Assembly (NCBI RefSeq): GCF_023913735.1
Contig: NZ_JAMXBH010000004.1
Location: forward strand, 62,001 to 126,000
From: Pseudarthrobacter raffinosi
GTDB taxonomy: Bacteria > Actinomycetota > Actinomycetes > Actinomycetales > Micrococcaceae
Direction of reading: 5' to 3'
DNA: 64,000 bases
Part shown: positions 24,993 through 34,105 of the stretch, in pieces
How positions within the stretch are numbered: the stretch's first letter is position 1
Layout: every line of letters starts with the position of its first letter
The notes under the pieces: generated by a model
What the model was told of the DNA's origin: nothing
Databases searched by the model: none
The model's input: only the letters and a program-made list of their open reading frames with translations
Position numbers and translations under genes: made by a program

Positions 24993-25019
24993 CCGCCCCG
25001 CAGAAAGAAGAAGACCCCC

Positions 25020-26390
25020 ATGAGCACCACAGCAAGTGAAATCACCTTCCGCCTGGAGCAGAAGCGCCGTGTCCAGGCCGACTTCCCGGGCCCCAAGTCC
25101 ATCGCCCTGACCGAGCGCCGCAAGGCAGTGGTCGCCGCGGGCGTCGCGTCCGCCGTTCCCGTTTACGTGGCAGACGCCGACGGCGGCATCATCCACGACG
25201 TCGACGGCAACTCCTTCATCGACCTCGGCTCGGGCATCGCGGTGACCAGCGTCGGCGCGTCCGATCCCGCCGTCGTCGGGGCCGTGAAGGAAGCCGTGGA
25301 GCACTTCACGCACACCTGCTTTATGGTCACCCCGTACGAAAGCTACGTGGCACTCGCGGAACAGCTCAACCGCCTGACCCCGGGCGACCACGAGAAGCGG
25401 ACCGTGCTGTTCAACTCCGGCGCCGAGGCAGTGGAAAACGCCGTCAAGGTGGCCCGCCTCGCCACCGGGCGTGACGCCGTCGTCGCCTTTGACCACGCCT
25501 ACCACGGCCGCACCAACCTGACCATGGCGCTGACCGCGAAGGCCATGCCGTACAAGACCAACTTCGGCCCGTTCGCGCCCGAGGTCTACCGCATGCCCAT
25601 GAGCTACCCGTACCGCGAGGAGAACCCCTCGATCACCGGTGCCGAGGCCGCCAAGCGCGCCATCACCATGATCGAGAAGCAGATCGGCGGCGACCAGGTG
25701 GCCGCGATCATCATCGAACCCATCCAGGGCGAGGGCGGCTTCATTGTCCCGGCCGAAGGCTTCCTGCCGGCACTGGCCGCGTGGGCCAAGGCCAACGGCG
25801 TGGTGTTCATCGCCGACGAGGTCCAGTCAGGTTTCTGCCGCACCGGCGAGTGGTTCGCGGTGGACCACGAGGGCGTTGTCCCGGACATCATCACCATGGC
25901 CAAGGGCATCGCGGGCGGCATGCCGCTGTCCGCGATCACCGGCCGCGCGGACCTGCTCGATGCCGTCCACCCGGGCGGCCTGGGCGGCACCTACGGCGGC
26001 AACCCTGTTGCGTGCGCCGCCGCGCTGGCCGCGATCGGGTCCATGGAGGAATACAACCTCGCCGGACGTGCGCGTCACATCGAGCAGCTCGCCACGGAAC
26101 GCCTGCAGGAACTGCAGGCCGAACTGGCCGGCGCCGGGAAGTCCGTGATCGGCGACATCCGCGGCCGCGGCGCGATGCTGGCCGTGGAACTGGTCCAGGC
26201 CGGCTCCACGGAACCCAACCCCGAGCTGACCAAGGCCGTGGCCGCTGCCTGCCTCAAGGAGGGTGTCATCATCCTCACCTGCGGCACGTACGGCAACGTC
26301 ATCCGCCTGCTGCCCCCGCTGGTCATCACCGACGACCTGTTGAACGACGGCTTGGACGTCCTGGCTGCGGCCATCAAGGCCAACGCCTAG
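25020..26390 (+). CDS. gabT: 4-aminobutyrate-2-oxoglutarate aminotransferase
   Basis: PLP-dependent class III aminotransferase that converts GABA to succinate semialdehyde. PLP-contact motifs are NSGAEAVENAVK (132-143), DEVQSGFCRTG (266-276) and the Schiff-base Lys295 in ITMAKGIAGG. At 456 aa it is the usual length. The start ATG 25020 follows an AGAAAGAAG purine-rich site; upstream in-frame sequence is the half repeat and is not coding. Together with the preceding dehydrogenase it turns putrescine-derived aminobutyraldehyde into GABA and then succinate semialdehyde; the final succinate-semialdehyde dehydrogenase is not in the window. Confidence 0.9.
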   Translation: MSTTASEITFRLEQKRRVQADFPGPKSIALTERRKAVVAAGVASAVPVYVADADGGIIHDVDGNSFIDLGSGIAVTSVGASDPAVVGAVKEAVEHFTHTCFMVTPYESYVALAEQLNRLTPGDHEKRTVLFNSGAEAVENAVKVARLATGRDAVVAFDHAYHGRTNLTMALTAKAMPYKTNFGPFAPEVYRMPMSYPYREENPSITGAEAAKRAITMIEKQIGGDQVAAIIIEPIQGEGGFIVPAEGFLPALAAWAKANGVVFIADEVQSGFCRTGEWFAVDHEGVVPDIITMAKGIAGGMPLSAITGRADLLDAVHPGGLGGTYGGNPVACAAALAAIGSMEEYNLAGRARHIEQLATERLQELQAELAGAGKSVIGDIRGRGAMLAVELVQAGSTEPNPELTKAVAAACLKEGVIILTCGTYGNVIRLLPPLVITDDLLNDGLDVLAAAIKANA

Positions 26391-26433
26391 GACCCCGCCC
26401 CACAGAGTTAGCGCCCCCTCGCAACGGCGCGAA

Positions 26434-27420
26434 CTATGAGGCGCGGGCCCGCTTCCTTGCCCTTGAGTTCTTGCCTGCCATCCGCAGCATATCGACGGTC
26501 AGCACCAGCAGGGCCAGCCACACAACACCGAAGCCGATCCAGCGGCTGGCCGTCATGGCCTCCTGGAACACCACCAGCGCCACGATGAACTGCAGGAGCG
26601 GGGCGACGTACTGCAGCAGCCCGATGGTGGTCATGGGCAGCCGGCGGGCCGAGGCGCCGAAGAACAGCAGCGGCACCGCGGTGATCACGCCGGAGGCCAC
26701 CAGGAGCCAGAAGTGCCCGGGGCCCTGGCTGGCCAGGGTGGCCGAGCCGCTGACGCCAAGGAACACCATGGTGGCCGCCGCGATGGGGGCCAGCACAATG
26801 GTTTCCACGCTGAGGCTGGTCACCGCGTCCACCTTCGGGCCAACGCGCTTCTTCACAAACCCGTACAGGCCAAAGCTGACGGCCAGCGTCAGGGCGATCC
26901 AGGGCAGTTTGCCGTAGCTCACCGTGAGCACGCCCACCGCTACAAAACCGATTCCGACGGCGGCCCACTGGAGGGGGCGCAGCTTCTCCTTCAGGACGAA
27001 CACACCCAGGAGGACCGAGACCAGGGGATTGATGAAGTAGCCCAGGGCGGCTTCGACGGCCTGGCCGGTGGTCACGCCGTAGGTATAGGTCAGCCAGTTC
27101 ACGGCAATGAGTGCGGCCCCGATGGCGAGGGTGCCGAACACGGAACGGTCGCGGAAGGCTGCTGACAGCGCACGCCAGGACCGGGTGACCGTGATCAGGA
27201 GGATGCAGAAGAGCAGCGACCACACCACGCGGTTGGCCACGATCTCCACCGCACCGGCGGGCATCAGCGCAAAGAAGTACAGGGGGAGCAGCCCCCACAA
27301 CCCGTACGCGCCGAAGCCGAACAGGACTCCCGCCGTCGTCTCCTTGTCTACAGCCTTGGGACCAGCTGGCGCGGTCACAGCGGTTTTGGGTAAAGAGGTG
27401 GTTTCAGGGGGAGTAGGCAC
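26434..27420 (-). CDS. rarD: RarD-type EamA permease
   Basis: 328-residue ten-helix drug/metabolite transporter. The RarD hallmark is the N-terminal block FGAYGLWGLLPLYFFALMPAGAVEI with NRVVWSLLF. The second half shows GVITAVPLLFFGASARRLPM and VALVVFQEAMTASRWIGFGVVW. Function in cells is poorly known (named for a chloramphenicol-sensitivity phenotype). The start is GTG 27420; no RBS is evident. Convergent with gabT and divergent from the topoisomerase gene. Confidence 0.82.
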   Translation of the reverse strand: MPTPPETTSLPKTAVTAPAGPKAVDKETTAGVLFGFGAYGLWGLLPLYFFALMPAGAVEIVANRVVWSLLFCILLITVTRSWRALSAAFRDRSVFGTLAIGAALIAVNWLTYTYGVTTGQAVEAALGYFINPLVSVLLGVFVLKEKLRPLQWAAVGIGFVAVGVLTVSYGKLPWIALTLAVSFGLYGFVKKRVGPKVDAVTSLSVETIVLAPIAAATMVFLGVSGSATLASQGPGHFWLLVASGVITAVPLLFFGASARRLPMTTIGLLQYVAPLLQFIVALVVFQEAMTASRWIGFGVVWLALLVLTVDMLRMAGKNSRARKRARAS

Positions 27421-27468
27421 CTAACCAATAACACCAGTTGATGGACGCGTATTCCAGTCAAAAGTCAG

Positions 27469-27517
27469 TACGCTTTCCTTCATGGAATCGATGACCCCGC
27501 TGGTTGCCGTCCTGTGA
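27469..27517 (+). promoter_or_regulatory. leaderless 11-codon upstream ORF coupled to topoisomerase IB
   Basis: TACGCT (27469-27474), 7 nt and ATG 27482 open an ORF reading MESMTPLVAVL with TGA at 27515-27517. That stop overlaps the GTG start of the topoisomerase (GTGA). The downstream gene has no ribosome binding site of its own, so it is probably translated by re-initiation. Confidence 0.45.
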
Positions 27518-28512
27518 GGCTCCGCCGCAGCAACGCCAACGGCCGCGGCTACCGTCGCGTGCCCGCCGGGACGGGGTTCAGCTACCGGGACCTGGACGGC
27601 TCGACGCTGCCGCCGGGGCCGGTCCGGGACAGGCTGGAGGGCATCGGCATCCCGCCGGCCTGGACGGACGTGTGGATTGCGCCGTTCGACAACGGGCACA
27701 TCCAGGCGACAGGCCTCGATGCGGTGGGCCGGCGGCAGTACATCTACCACCCCGCCTGGCGGGAGCGAAAAGACCGCGTGAAGTTCGACCGCGCCCTGCA
27801 ACTGGCCGAGTCACTGCCCACTGCCCGCCGGCTGGTTACCCTGGACCTGCGCCGCGACGGCCCCAGCCGCGAACGCGTCCTGGCGGCGGCCTTCCGGATG
27901 CTGGACAGCGGGTCCCTGCGGGTGGGGTCGGAGCGCTACACCAACGAAAACGGCAGCCGCGGCCTGGCCACGCTCCTGTGTGGTCACGTCCACGTCCGCA
28001 AGGAGTGCCTGGAGCTGAAGTTCCCGGCCAAGAGTGGGAAGGACTGGGAGTCGGAAATCCACGACGCCGACCTGGCCGCCCTGGTGCGGACGCTCAAGCG
28101 CCGCGGTGGAAATGCCAGGCTGCTGGCGTTCAAGGAGGGCCGGACCTGGCGGCCGGTCACCAGCGCGGACATCAATGCCTACGTCAAGGAGCGGACGGGC
28201 CTGGACTTCACCGCCAAGGACTTCCGGACCCTGCGCGGGACGGTGGCCGCCGCCGTCAGCCTGGCACGCAGCGGCCCGCAACCGACCGTTACGGCGCGGA
28301 AGGGCGCCATCAGCGTGGCCATGCTGGAGGCTGCCGCGGTGCTGGGGAACACGCCGTCGATCGCCCGGAAAAGCTATGTTGATCCCCGGCTGCTGGACCA
28401 CTTTGCCGCGGGGGAGACCATCGACCCCAAACGCCTGGACTCCGCCGAAGCCGAGCTGCGGGCGCTGCTGTACCGGGAAGGCGACGTGGTGCCGCTGCGC
28501 CAGGGCGGCTGA
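27514..28512 (+). CDS. DNA topoisomerase IB (poxvirus-type)
   Basis: 332-residue type IB topoisomerase, a nicking-rejoining enzyme that relaxes supercoils. The N-terminal cap (about 1-95) holds TDVWIAPFDNGHIQATG and RRQYIYHPAWRERKDRVKF. The catalytic domain shows RVGSERYTNENGSRGLATL, the KDFRTLRGT motif (about 235-243) with catalytic arginine, and the nucleophile Tyr288 in ARKSYVDP. Many relatives have a His/Trp pair in FRTWHAT, here FRTLRGT. The start is GTG 27514, translationally coupled to a short upstream ORF. Confidence 0.87.
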   Translation: MRLRRSNANGRGYRRVPAGTGFSYRDLDGSTLPPGPVRDRLEGIGIPPAWTDVWIAPFDNGHIQATGLDAVGRRQYIYHPAWRERKDRVKFDRALQLAESLPTARRLVTLDLRRDGPSRERVLAAAFRMLDSGSLRVGSERYTNENGSRGLATLLCGHVHVRKECLELKFPAKSGKDWESEIHDADLAALVRTLKRRGGNARLLAFKEGRTWRPVTSADINAYVKERTGLDFTAKDFRTLRGTVAAAVSLARSGPQPTVTARKGAISVAMLEAAAVLGNTPSIARKSYVDPRLLDHFAAGETIDPKRLDSAEAELRALLYREGDVVPLRQGG

Positions 28513-28547
28513 GGCCCGTCGTTGCTGCCGGTTGTTGTGGCCGCTGC

Positions 28548-29282
28548 TCAGCCCGTTTGCTCGGCATACACAACGTAGTTCTCGGTGGCGCCGGCGTCGT
28601 TCAGCTGGAAGCACGTCACCAGCACCAGCCGCCCGGGCACGGCAGCCCAGAGGTCGTCCCGCTGCCCGAGACTGGTCTTTGCATAGCCGGCCGCCCCCGT
28701 GACCGTGTATCTCGTGACGCCCTCCGGCGTGGTGACCAGCACCGCGTCGCCCGGCTGTGCCCGGCCCGTGCCGGCCTGGATGTCCATCAGACCGTTGAAT
28801 GCCGAGTAGCCGAGGTTCCAGGAGTGGGCGGCCAGGTAAGTGGTGTTGGTGGCCCCGGCGCCGGCCGGTCCGTAGTCGCTGATCCAGTACGCGAATCCAT
28901 TGGAGGGCGGGTTGACCCGGCGGTCGGCCGGGAGGGCCATCGGCAACACGGGAATGTCCATGCCGAGCCGCGGCACTTGCACCCGCACTGGCTGGCCCGG
29001 CCCCGCGGGAGTCCGGGCCAGTTCCCGGCCGGCCACCGCCTCAGCCTCTGCCGGCGTCTCCACCACCAGTGGGGCGACGCCGCCTGCCGCAGCGGCGGAG
29101 TCGGGCAGCTGCGGCGCAGATTCCGTGGCCTGCCCGGGGACTGCCAGCAGCGGCTGGGCCCCCGTCAGGAGCGGGATTCCGTACACCAGCACCACGGAAA
29201 GGCCCAGCCCGGTCAGGCCGACGGCGGCAAGGTTACGGAAGCGGCGGCGCCTGCGGGCCGCGGATGTGGGGGCCCGTCGCAT
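28548..29282 (-). CDS. class F-type sortase
   Basis: Membrane-anchored cysteine transpeptidase, 244 aa. A basic N-terminus and one helix at about 19-38 are followed by an A/P-rich spacer, and the sortase barrel starts near 98. Catalytic His153 is in TYLAAHSW and Cys224 in LVLVTCFQ, the pattern of actinobacterial class F enzymes. The arginine usually found about ten residues after the cysteine is not evident (the sequence there is LNDAGATENYVVYAE), so activity is uncertain. The ATG directly follows the pstB stop (TAAATG). It is the last gene of the Pst-like cassette. Confidence 0.8.
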   Translation of the reverse strand: MRRAPTSAARRRRRFRNLAAVGLTGLGLSVVLVYGIPLLTGAQPLLAVPGQATESAPQLPDSAAAAGGVAPLVVETPAEAEAVAGRELARTPAGPGQPVRVQVPRLGMDIPVLPMALPADRRVNPPSNGFAYWISDYGPAGAGATNTTYLAAHSWNLGYSAFNGLMDIQAGTGRAQPGDAVLVTTPEGVTRYTVTGAAGYAKTSLGQRDDLWAAVPGRLVLVTCFQLNDAGATENYVVYAEQTG

Positions 29283-30146
29283 TTACCCGAAGCGTCCGTT
29301 GACGTAATCGCTGGTGCGCTGGTCCTGCGGGTACTGGAACATGGCGTCAGTAGGGCCGTGCTCAACGATCGCCCCGGGCGCGTTGTGTGCCGCCAGGAAG
29401 AAGGCACACGTGTCCGAGATACGCGCGGCCTGCTGCATGTTGTGGGTGACGATGACAATCGTGACAAGTCCGCGCAGCGACGCGATGGTCTCCTCGACGC
29501 GGCGGGTGGACGTGGGGTCCAGCGCAGAGCATGGCTCGTCCATCAGTAGCACCCGCGGGGAAACCGCCAGGGAACGGGCGATGCACAGCCGCTGCTGCTG
29601 GCCGCCTGACAGTCCGCCGCCGGGCTGGTGCAGCCGGTCCTTGACCTCGTCCCACAGGGATGCCTTGCGGAGTGAATCCTCCACCAGGAAGTCCTTCTCC
29701 AGCCGGCTGGCCTTGATGCCCGCGAGCTTCAGGCCGGCGACGGTATTTTCGTAGATGGACATGGCGGGGAAGGGGTTGGCTTTCTGGAAGACCATGCCGA
29801 TGTTGCGGCGCGCCAGGGTCACCCGTCGGCCCGGATCGTAGATGTCGGCCCCGTCAAGCAGGACCTGCCCCGCCAGCGACGCGGTTGGCACCATTTCGTG
29901 CATCCGGTTGAGGATCCGCAGAAACGTGGACTTGCCGCAGCCCGAAGGGCCAATCAGTGCCGTGACCTGTCCCGCTTCCATGGTCAGCGAGACGCGGTCC
30001 AGGACTTTGCGCTCGCCGAACCAGGCACTGACCGCCTTGGCGTCGAGCTCGGCCGCCTCGCTCCCGGCGAACGGATCCGGGAAGCCCTCGCCCTCGGGCG
30101 GATCGAACACGGCCAGTGCGTGGCCGGAGGATGATTGCGTGGTCAT
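29283..30146 (-). CDS. pstB: phosphate-type ABC transporter ATP-binding protein
   Basis: PstB-family ATPase, 287 aa. Walker [10 protein letters not shown] is at about 66-74, then [34 protein letters not shown] (a PstB hallmark), signature [15 protein letters not shown], Walker [13 protein letters not shown] and switch [15 protein letters not shown] start at ATG 30146 (AAGGAA upstream); the open frame extends another 61 codons but overlaps the preceding gene. An N-terminal extension of about 30 residues precedes the ATPase core. Embedded between a degenerate and an intact sortase gene. Confidence 0.88.
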   Translation of the reverse strand: MTTQSSSGHALAVFDPPEGEGFPDPFAGSEAAELDAKAVSAWFGERKVLDRVSLTMEAGQVTALIGPSGCGKSTFLRILNRMHEMVPTASLAGQVLLDGADIYDPGRRVTLARRNIGMVFQKANPFPAMSIYENTVAGLKLAGIKASRLEKDFLVEDSLRKASLWDEVKDRLHQPGGGLSGGQQQRLCIARSLAVSPRVLLMDEPCSALDPTSTRRVEETIASLRGLVTIVIVTHNMQQAARISDTCAFFLAAHNAPGAIVEHGPTDAMFQYPQDQRTSDYVNGRFG

Positions 30147-30172
30147 CAGGGTTCCTTCTGTGGAGATTTTCA

Positions 30173-31141
30173 CTAAAGCAGGTTGGGCAGCAGGAGGCTG
30201 ACCTGCGTACCGGTCAGGACTGACAGCGCGCCGAGCATCGGCAGGAAGACCAGCCAGGTCTCCCGTTGACCCCAGCGGTACCACGACCAGACGGCGGCCA
30301 TGGCGGCCAGGATCAGGAGTTCCAGGCACACCAGGAGTCCCACCAGGTCCGAGGTGTCAGATCCCAGGGGCCGTTCGGCGGCTTCCAGTGATGCGGGATA
30401 GAGGACGGGTGCGGACTTCGGGAAAGCCTTGGACAGCAGCTTGGCGTCGACCCGCAGGACCCCGTCGGGAAGGAAGGCGGCGCCGGCTGCGGTGGTCAGG
30501 GTCAGGCGCCCTTCGTCACCGGTGGGTATAGACGGGCCGGGGTCGCCGGCGCGGCGATGGCCGGTCACCTCGAACTCGGCCACGCCCAGCCCGGTGGTCA
30601 CGGTGAACCGCTCGCCGGGTGCGAGGCGGGTCAGCTGGCCAAATGCGCCACCGTAGGCGGCGGCCCTGCCCATCAGGACGCTGGTGCCGCTTTGCCCCGG
30701 CAGGGGAGTGTCCCGCCGGTGGCCGACGCCGTCCATCAGCTCCCGGGACGTGGTTCCCTCCACCACCGTTTCCTGGATGTCCAGGGCGGGAATCGAAAGC
30801 AGGGCCAGCGGTGTCCCCGGGGCCACCAATGCGCCCGTGTGGTCTGTCTGGCCGAGCGGTGCGGAGCCTTCCGCCAGGCCCGTCCGGAGCTCTTCAAACA
30901 GCCGGGTCTGCGTGGTGGCGTGCTGCACCTGCGAGATGATCACAATGTTGATGATCTGGCCGAAGAGGATCACCGAGACCATCGCCAGACCCAGCGAAAT
31001 CGCCTTGTTCGTGTGCGACGGCGGGAGCCTGACGGGGGTGGCCCGGCGCCTGTTCCGTGCCGTACGGCGGAGCCACGCGAGCATGCCGCGGTGCAGGAAC
31101 CGGGGGCCGGTCTGGCGCCGGCCGGTGAGTGTGGCGGTCAT
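30173..31141 (-). CDS. degenerate sortase-fold membrane protein (pseudosortase)
   Basis: 322 residues. A basic N-terminus of about 45 residues and a helix (about 48-70) precede an extracytoplasmic domain that follows the class E sortase pattern: [20 protein letters not shown], then [31 protein letters not shown], and LTLTTAAG. Active sortases have GHRTTYG and LTLTTC in the last two blocks. Here the catalytic His is Arg159 and the catalytic Cys is Ala218. Two or three further helices follow at the C-terminus (about 264-318), unusual for a sortase. It overlaps the preceding gene by 4 nt. Probably a structural or substrate-binding subunit rather than an enzyme. Confidence 0.75.
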   Translation of the reverse strand: MTATLTGRRQTGPRFLHRGMLAWLRRTARNRRRATPVRLPPSHTNKAISLGLAMVSVILFGQIINIVIISQVQHATTQTRLFEELRTGLAEGSAPLGQTDHTGALVAPGTPLALLSIPALDIQETVVEGTTSRELMDGVGHRRDTPLPGQSGTSVLMGRAAAYGGAFGQLTRLAPGERFTVTTGLGVAEFEVTGHRRAGDPGPSIPTGDEGRLTLTTAAGAAFLPDGVLRVDAKLLSKAFPKSAPVLYPASLEAAERPLGSDTSDLVGLLVCLELLILAAMAAVWSWYRWGQRETWLVFLPMLGALSVLTGTQVSLLLPNLL

Positions 31142-32826
31142 GCTTTGGTGCCGCGCTTACTCCCCGCACGCCTGGCCAGGGCGCTGGCGGTCAGTGGCGG
31201 GACGAGTACCAGCAGGCCCACGAGGCCGCCGATGATCAGCAGGAGGTTCTGCGGTTGTCCCCAGCCGCGGCTAGAGGCCAGCGTGGTGGTGACAGGCGTT
31301 AGTTGCCCGGCGACGCCGCTGGCGGCCCCGGCGGCAACGGCTGTACACGTGCCGCTGTCGGGGTCACAGGCCGCCGCTTCGCTGGCCGGATCGACGGCGG
31401 CCGCTCCGGCGTCGGCCAGGTCTGTAACGTCGGCGGCGCCGGCCGGAACTTCGGCTCCCGCTGCCGCCGGGGCCCCTGCCGGGCCCTGGTTGACGGCTGC
31501 GTCGGCACCGCGCCAGGGTACCTGGCAGGCAGCGTCGCAGGCCTTGTCGAACGGTGCACTCCGCACGAGTTGGTTGGCCGAAGGTGAGTCGCCCGGCTTG
31601 AACGTGGGGTTGTTGCAGGCGGGCGCCGAACCGCCGGACACGCTGTCGCGGGTCTGGTCCATCTTGCGGATGGTGTCCTGGTCCACGCCCGGTATCTTGC
31701 GGATCTGTTCCATCCCGGCCAGGACCAGGTTCATGGGCAGCGGCGAGTATCCGAGTTGGCCCATGGGGCGCTGGCCCTCGCACAGGGCGTAGTTCGCGAA
31801 GAAGCCCAGGGTGGCTCCCTGCGCCGGGTTCAGGGCATTGGTGGTCTGGGTCGGGACGATCATGTACGAGTATGCCGACATGGGATACGTGCGGGGGTCC
31901 TTGTAGCCGTACACCTTGGAGAGGTCCTGGGAAAGGTAGTTCGCTGACCCCTTGTCCTGGTTGATGCTCGCCTGCGTCAGCGCCACCGCCACTGCGTGCT
32001 CCGTCGGCAGCGTGTAGAAGCCGGCCGCGTTCTTGACCTGTGCCACCGGGAAGCCGATGCCCTGGGCGTAGGAGTACTCGTCGTAGTTGATGGTGAACTG
32101 GTTGTTCGCCGAGTACGTGGTGACACCCTGCGAGCCGTTCTGGGCCACGAAGTTCTTGAGACCCTGCGTGGGGTAGAAGGACGTGGCGTGCTGCGGGTCG
32201 CAGCCGGTGACGGCGCACAGCTTGGCGTAGTCGGCAGGGTACTGGCGCAGCAGCCAGAGCGTGAACTGGGCGGTGGCGCCGGAGCCGTCAGAGCGGACCA
32301 CCACGTTGATGGTGGCGTCCGGCAGGGCAACGCCGGGGTTATCGGCGGTGATGATGGGATCGTTCCAGCGGGTGACCTGGCCGGTGAAGATCTTGGCGAT
32401 GGCCGGTTGTGAGAGTTTGAGGCTGGTCATCCGTGAGCTGCCGGCTTTGAGGTTGTACATAAAGGCGGTACCGCCAGCCACGACGGGCAGCATGCCGTAG
32501 GCGAAGCCGGGCATGCTGTTGTCGCGCGGGTCGGCGGTGTCCCCGGTGTAGGGGATTTCCGAGACGGCGAACTGCTTCATCTGGTCGGCGAATTCCTTGC
32601 GCCCCGTGGAGGACCCCTTGTTCTCGTAGTCCACGGTCACGCCCTGGGCGCCGACCCGTGCGATCCAGTCCTGCAGCGCGTTGCCCGCCCAAGAGGATCC
32701 GGAGCCGCCGATGCGCAGGTAGTTGGCCGCCTGGGCCGGCGCCAGGCCGGCCAGCACCATACCAAGTGACAGCAGGATTCCCAGGACCGCCGGAACGGTC
32801 CGTCGCTTGGAAAGGGGGCGGATCAT
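31138..32826 (-). CDS. PstS-like protein with C-terminal membrane anchor
   Basis: 562 residues. A signal peptide ends at APAQA (about 34). A PBP/PstS-fold domain, about 36-400, starts LRIGGSGSSWAGNALQDW and carries FTGQVTRWNDPIITADNPGVALP and VVRSDGSGATAQFTLWL, the classic phosphate-binding SGAT-type loop. Then comes an A/P/D-rich linker with several cysteines (about 400-515), a membrane helix (about 528-550) and a basic tail (RRAGSKRGTK). It has no lipobox, so it is fixed by the C-terminal helix instead. 4-nt overlaps with both neighbours imply tight coupling. Confidence 0.82.
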   Translation of the reverse strand: MIRPLSKRRTVPAVLGILLSLGMVLAGLAPAQAANYLRIGGSGSSWAGNALQDWIARVGAQGVTVDYENKGSSTGRKEFADQMKQFAVSEIPYTGDTADPRDNSMPGFAYGMLPVVAGGTAFMYNLKAGSSRMTSLKLSQPAIAKIFTGQVTRWNDPIITADNPGVALPDATINVVVRSDGSGATAQFTLWLLRQYPADYAKLCAVTGCDPQHATSFYPTQGLKNFVAQNGSQGVTTYSANNQFTINYDEYSYAQGIGFPVAQVKNAAGFYTLPTEHAVAVALTQASINQDKGSANYLSQDLSKVYGYKDPRTYPMSAYSYMIVPTQTTNALNPAQGATLGFFANYALCEGQRPMGQLGYSPLPMNLVLAGMEQIRKIPGVDQDTIRKMDQTRDSVSGGSAPACNNPTFKPGDSPSANQLVRSAPFDKACDAACQVPWRGADAAVNQGPAGAPAAAGAEVPAGAADVTDLADAGAAAVDPASEAAACDPDSGTCTAVAAGAASGVAGQLTPVTTTLASSRGWGQPQNLLLIIGGLVGLLVLVPPLTASALARRAGSKRGTKA

Positions 32827-34103
32827 GGTTTCTCCTGCATGTTGTCGGAAGGTGCTGCGCCCAGGCTCGCCAGCAGTTGGGCGTGGTTGCGTTCAATGCG
32901 GGGCAGGTCGCGCCGGGACTTGGCGGCCGCGCGCCGTGCCTGGCCCTGTGTCTGCTTGCCGGCGTCCTGGCCGCCGATGATGCGGGCGATGATGAACAAC
33001 ACCAGGACCACGAACAGCAGGAAGGCCGCGGTGGCGAAGCCGCGCGCCACCACCTCCGGCACCGGGGAGCGGACGTAATCCAGGGCAGCCAGGGGAAGTG
33101 GTGTCTGTGGGCCGGAGAACGGATTGGCATTCATCACGCCGGTAAACCCGGAAGTCAGCAGGACAGGGGCGGTTTCTCCGATGCCGTGGGCGGTGGCCAG
33201 GATGACGCCGGTGGTCAGGCCGGAGCGGACTGTGGGCAGCACAATGTGCCACACCACCCGCCATTGGCCCGCGCCCAGGGCCAGGCCTGCCTCGCGCAGG
33301 TTCCCGGGCACAAGCCGGAGGACGACGTCGGCCGAGCGGATCATGATCGGCAGCATCAGGACGGTGATGGCCAGCGAAGCGGCAAAACCATTGGTCTGAT
33401 GCGTGATCGCCATAACTACGGCCGCATAGATGAACAGGCCCGCCACAACGGACGGCAACGCCGTCATTGCTTCCACGACTGTGCGCACGATGCGGGCCAG
33501 GCGCCCGCCCACCTCGTTGAGGAATACCGCCGTCGTCATTCCCAGCGGAATGGTGATGGCCAGTGCGATGCCGATCTGTTCCAGCGTTCCCACCAGGGCA
33601 TGCAGCACGCCGCCCTGGTCCAGGCCGGACAGGGGCCCGGCGCCGGTCATGTCTGTGGTGAAGAAGTTGAGGTGGAACAGCGCTTCCTGGCCGCGGGCGA
33701 ACGTGAACATGACCACCAGGCCAAGGGTGCCGGCGACGGCGGCGCCCGCCGAGCTGAGCAGGACCGTCAGCAGTCCGTTGCGGACTGCCGGAGCCGGCTG
33801 CCGCAGGTGTATCAGTGCGGTGTACAGCAGCAGGAACCAAAGGTAGGAAACGATGAACAGCCAGCCCAGGGGGATCAGCCCGAGGGCCACGGTCAGCAGG
33901 AGGCCCATGGCCAACCCGCCGGCGGCCGCCCCGGCCAGCGACAGGATGTGGTTACGGCCAACGCCAAGCCGTACCCGGACTTCGTCCGGGGCACCTGGAG
34001 TGTTGGACAGTTGCGGAAGTTCAGTGGCCGGGCGGCGTGGCCCGGGATCGGTAGGCAGGTCGGTCACCTCGAAAGTGGTGGGTCCGTCGTCAGTGGTAGT
34101 CAT
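32823..34103 (-). CDS. pstA: phosphate-type ABC transporter permease
   Basis: PstA-family permease, 426 aa. A cytoplasmic N-terminal tail of about 48 residues comes first, then helices and the permease core. The PstA signatures are LGMTTAVFLNEVGG, MTALPSVVAGLFIYAA and the ATPase-contact loop LVPGNLREAGLALGAGQWRVVWHIVLP. A long basic C-terminal tail (about 375-426) is unusual. It lies 2 nt downstream of pstC and overlaps the next gene by 4 nt. Confidence 0.87.
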   Translation of the reverse strand: MTTTDDGPTTFEVTDLPTDPGPRRPATELPQLSNTPGAPDEVRVRLGVGRNHILSLAGAAAGGLAMGLLLTVALGLIPLGWLFIVSYLWFLLLYTALIHLRQPAPAVRNGLLTVLLSSAGAAVAGTLGLVVMFTFARGQEALFHLNFFTTDMTGAGPLSGLDQGGVLHALVGTLEQIGIALAITIPLGMTTAVFLNEVGGRLARIVRTVVEAMTALPSVVAGLFIYAAVVMAITHQTNGFAASLAITVLMLPIMIRSADVVLRLVPGNLREAGLALGAGQWRVVWHIVLPTVRSGLTTGVILATAHGIGETAPVLLTSGFTGVMNANPFSGPQTPLPLAALDYVRSPVPEVVARGFATAAFLLFVVLVLFIIARIIGGQDAGKQTQGQARRAAAKSRRDLPRIERNHAQLLASLGAAPSDNMQEKP

Positions 34104-34105
34104 GG

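Noticed and set aside
24972..25019. N-terminal extension of GabT
   Set aside because: It is translated from the REP half-site and the purine-rich ribosome binding site; ATG 25020 gives the family N-terminus.
30147..30329. 61-codon N-terminal extension of PstB
   Set aside because: It overlaps the 3' end of the pseudosortase gene; ATG 30146 has AAGGAA upstream.
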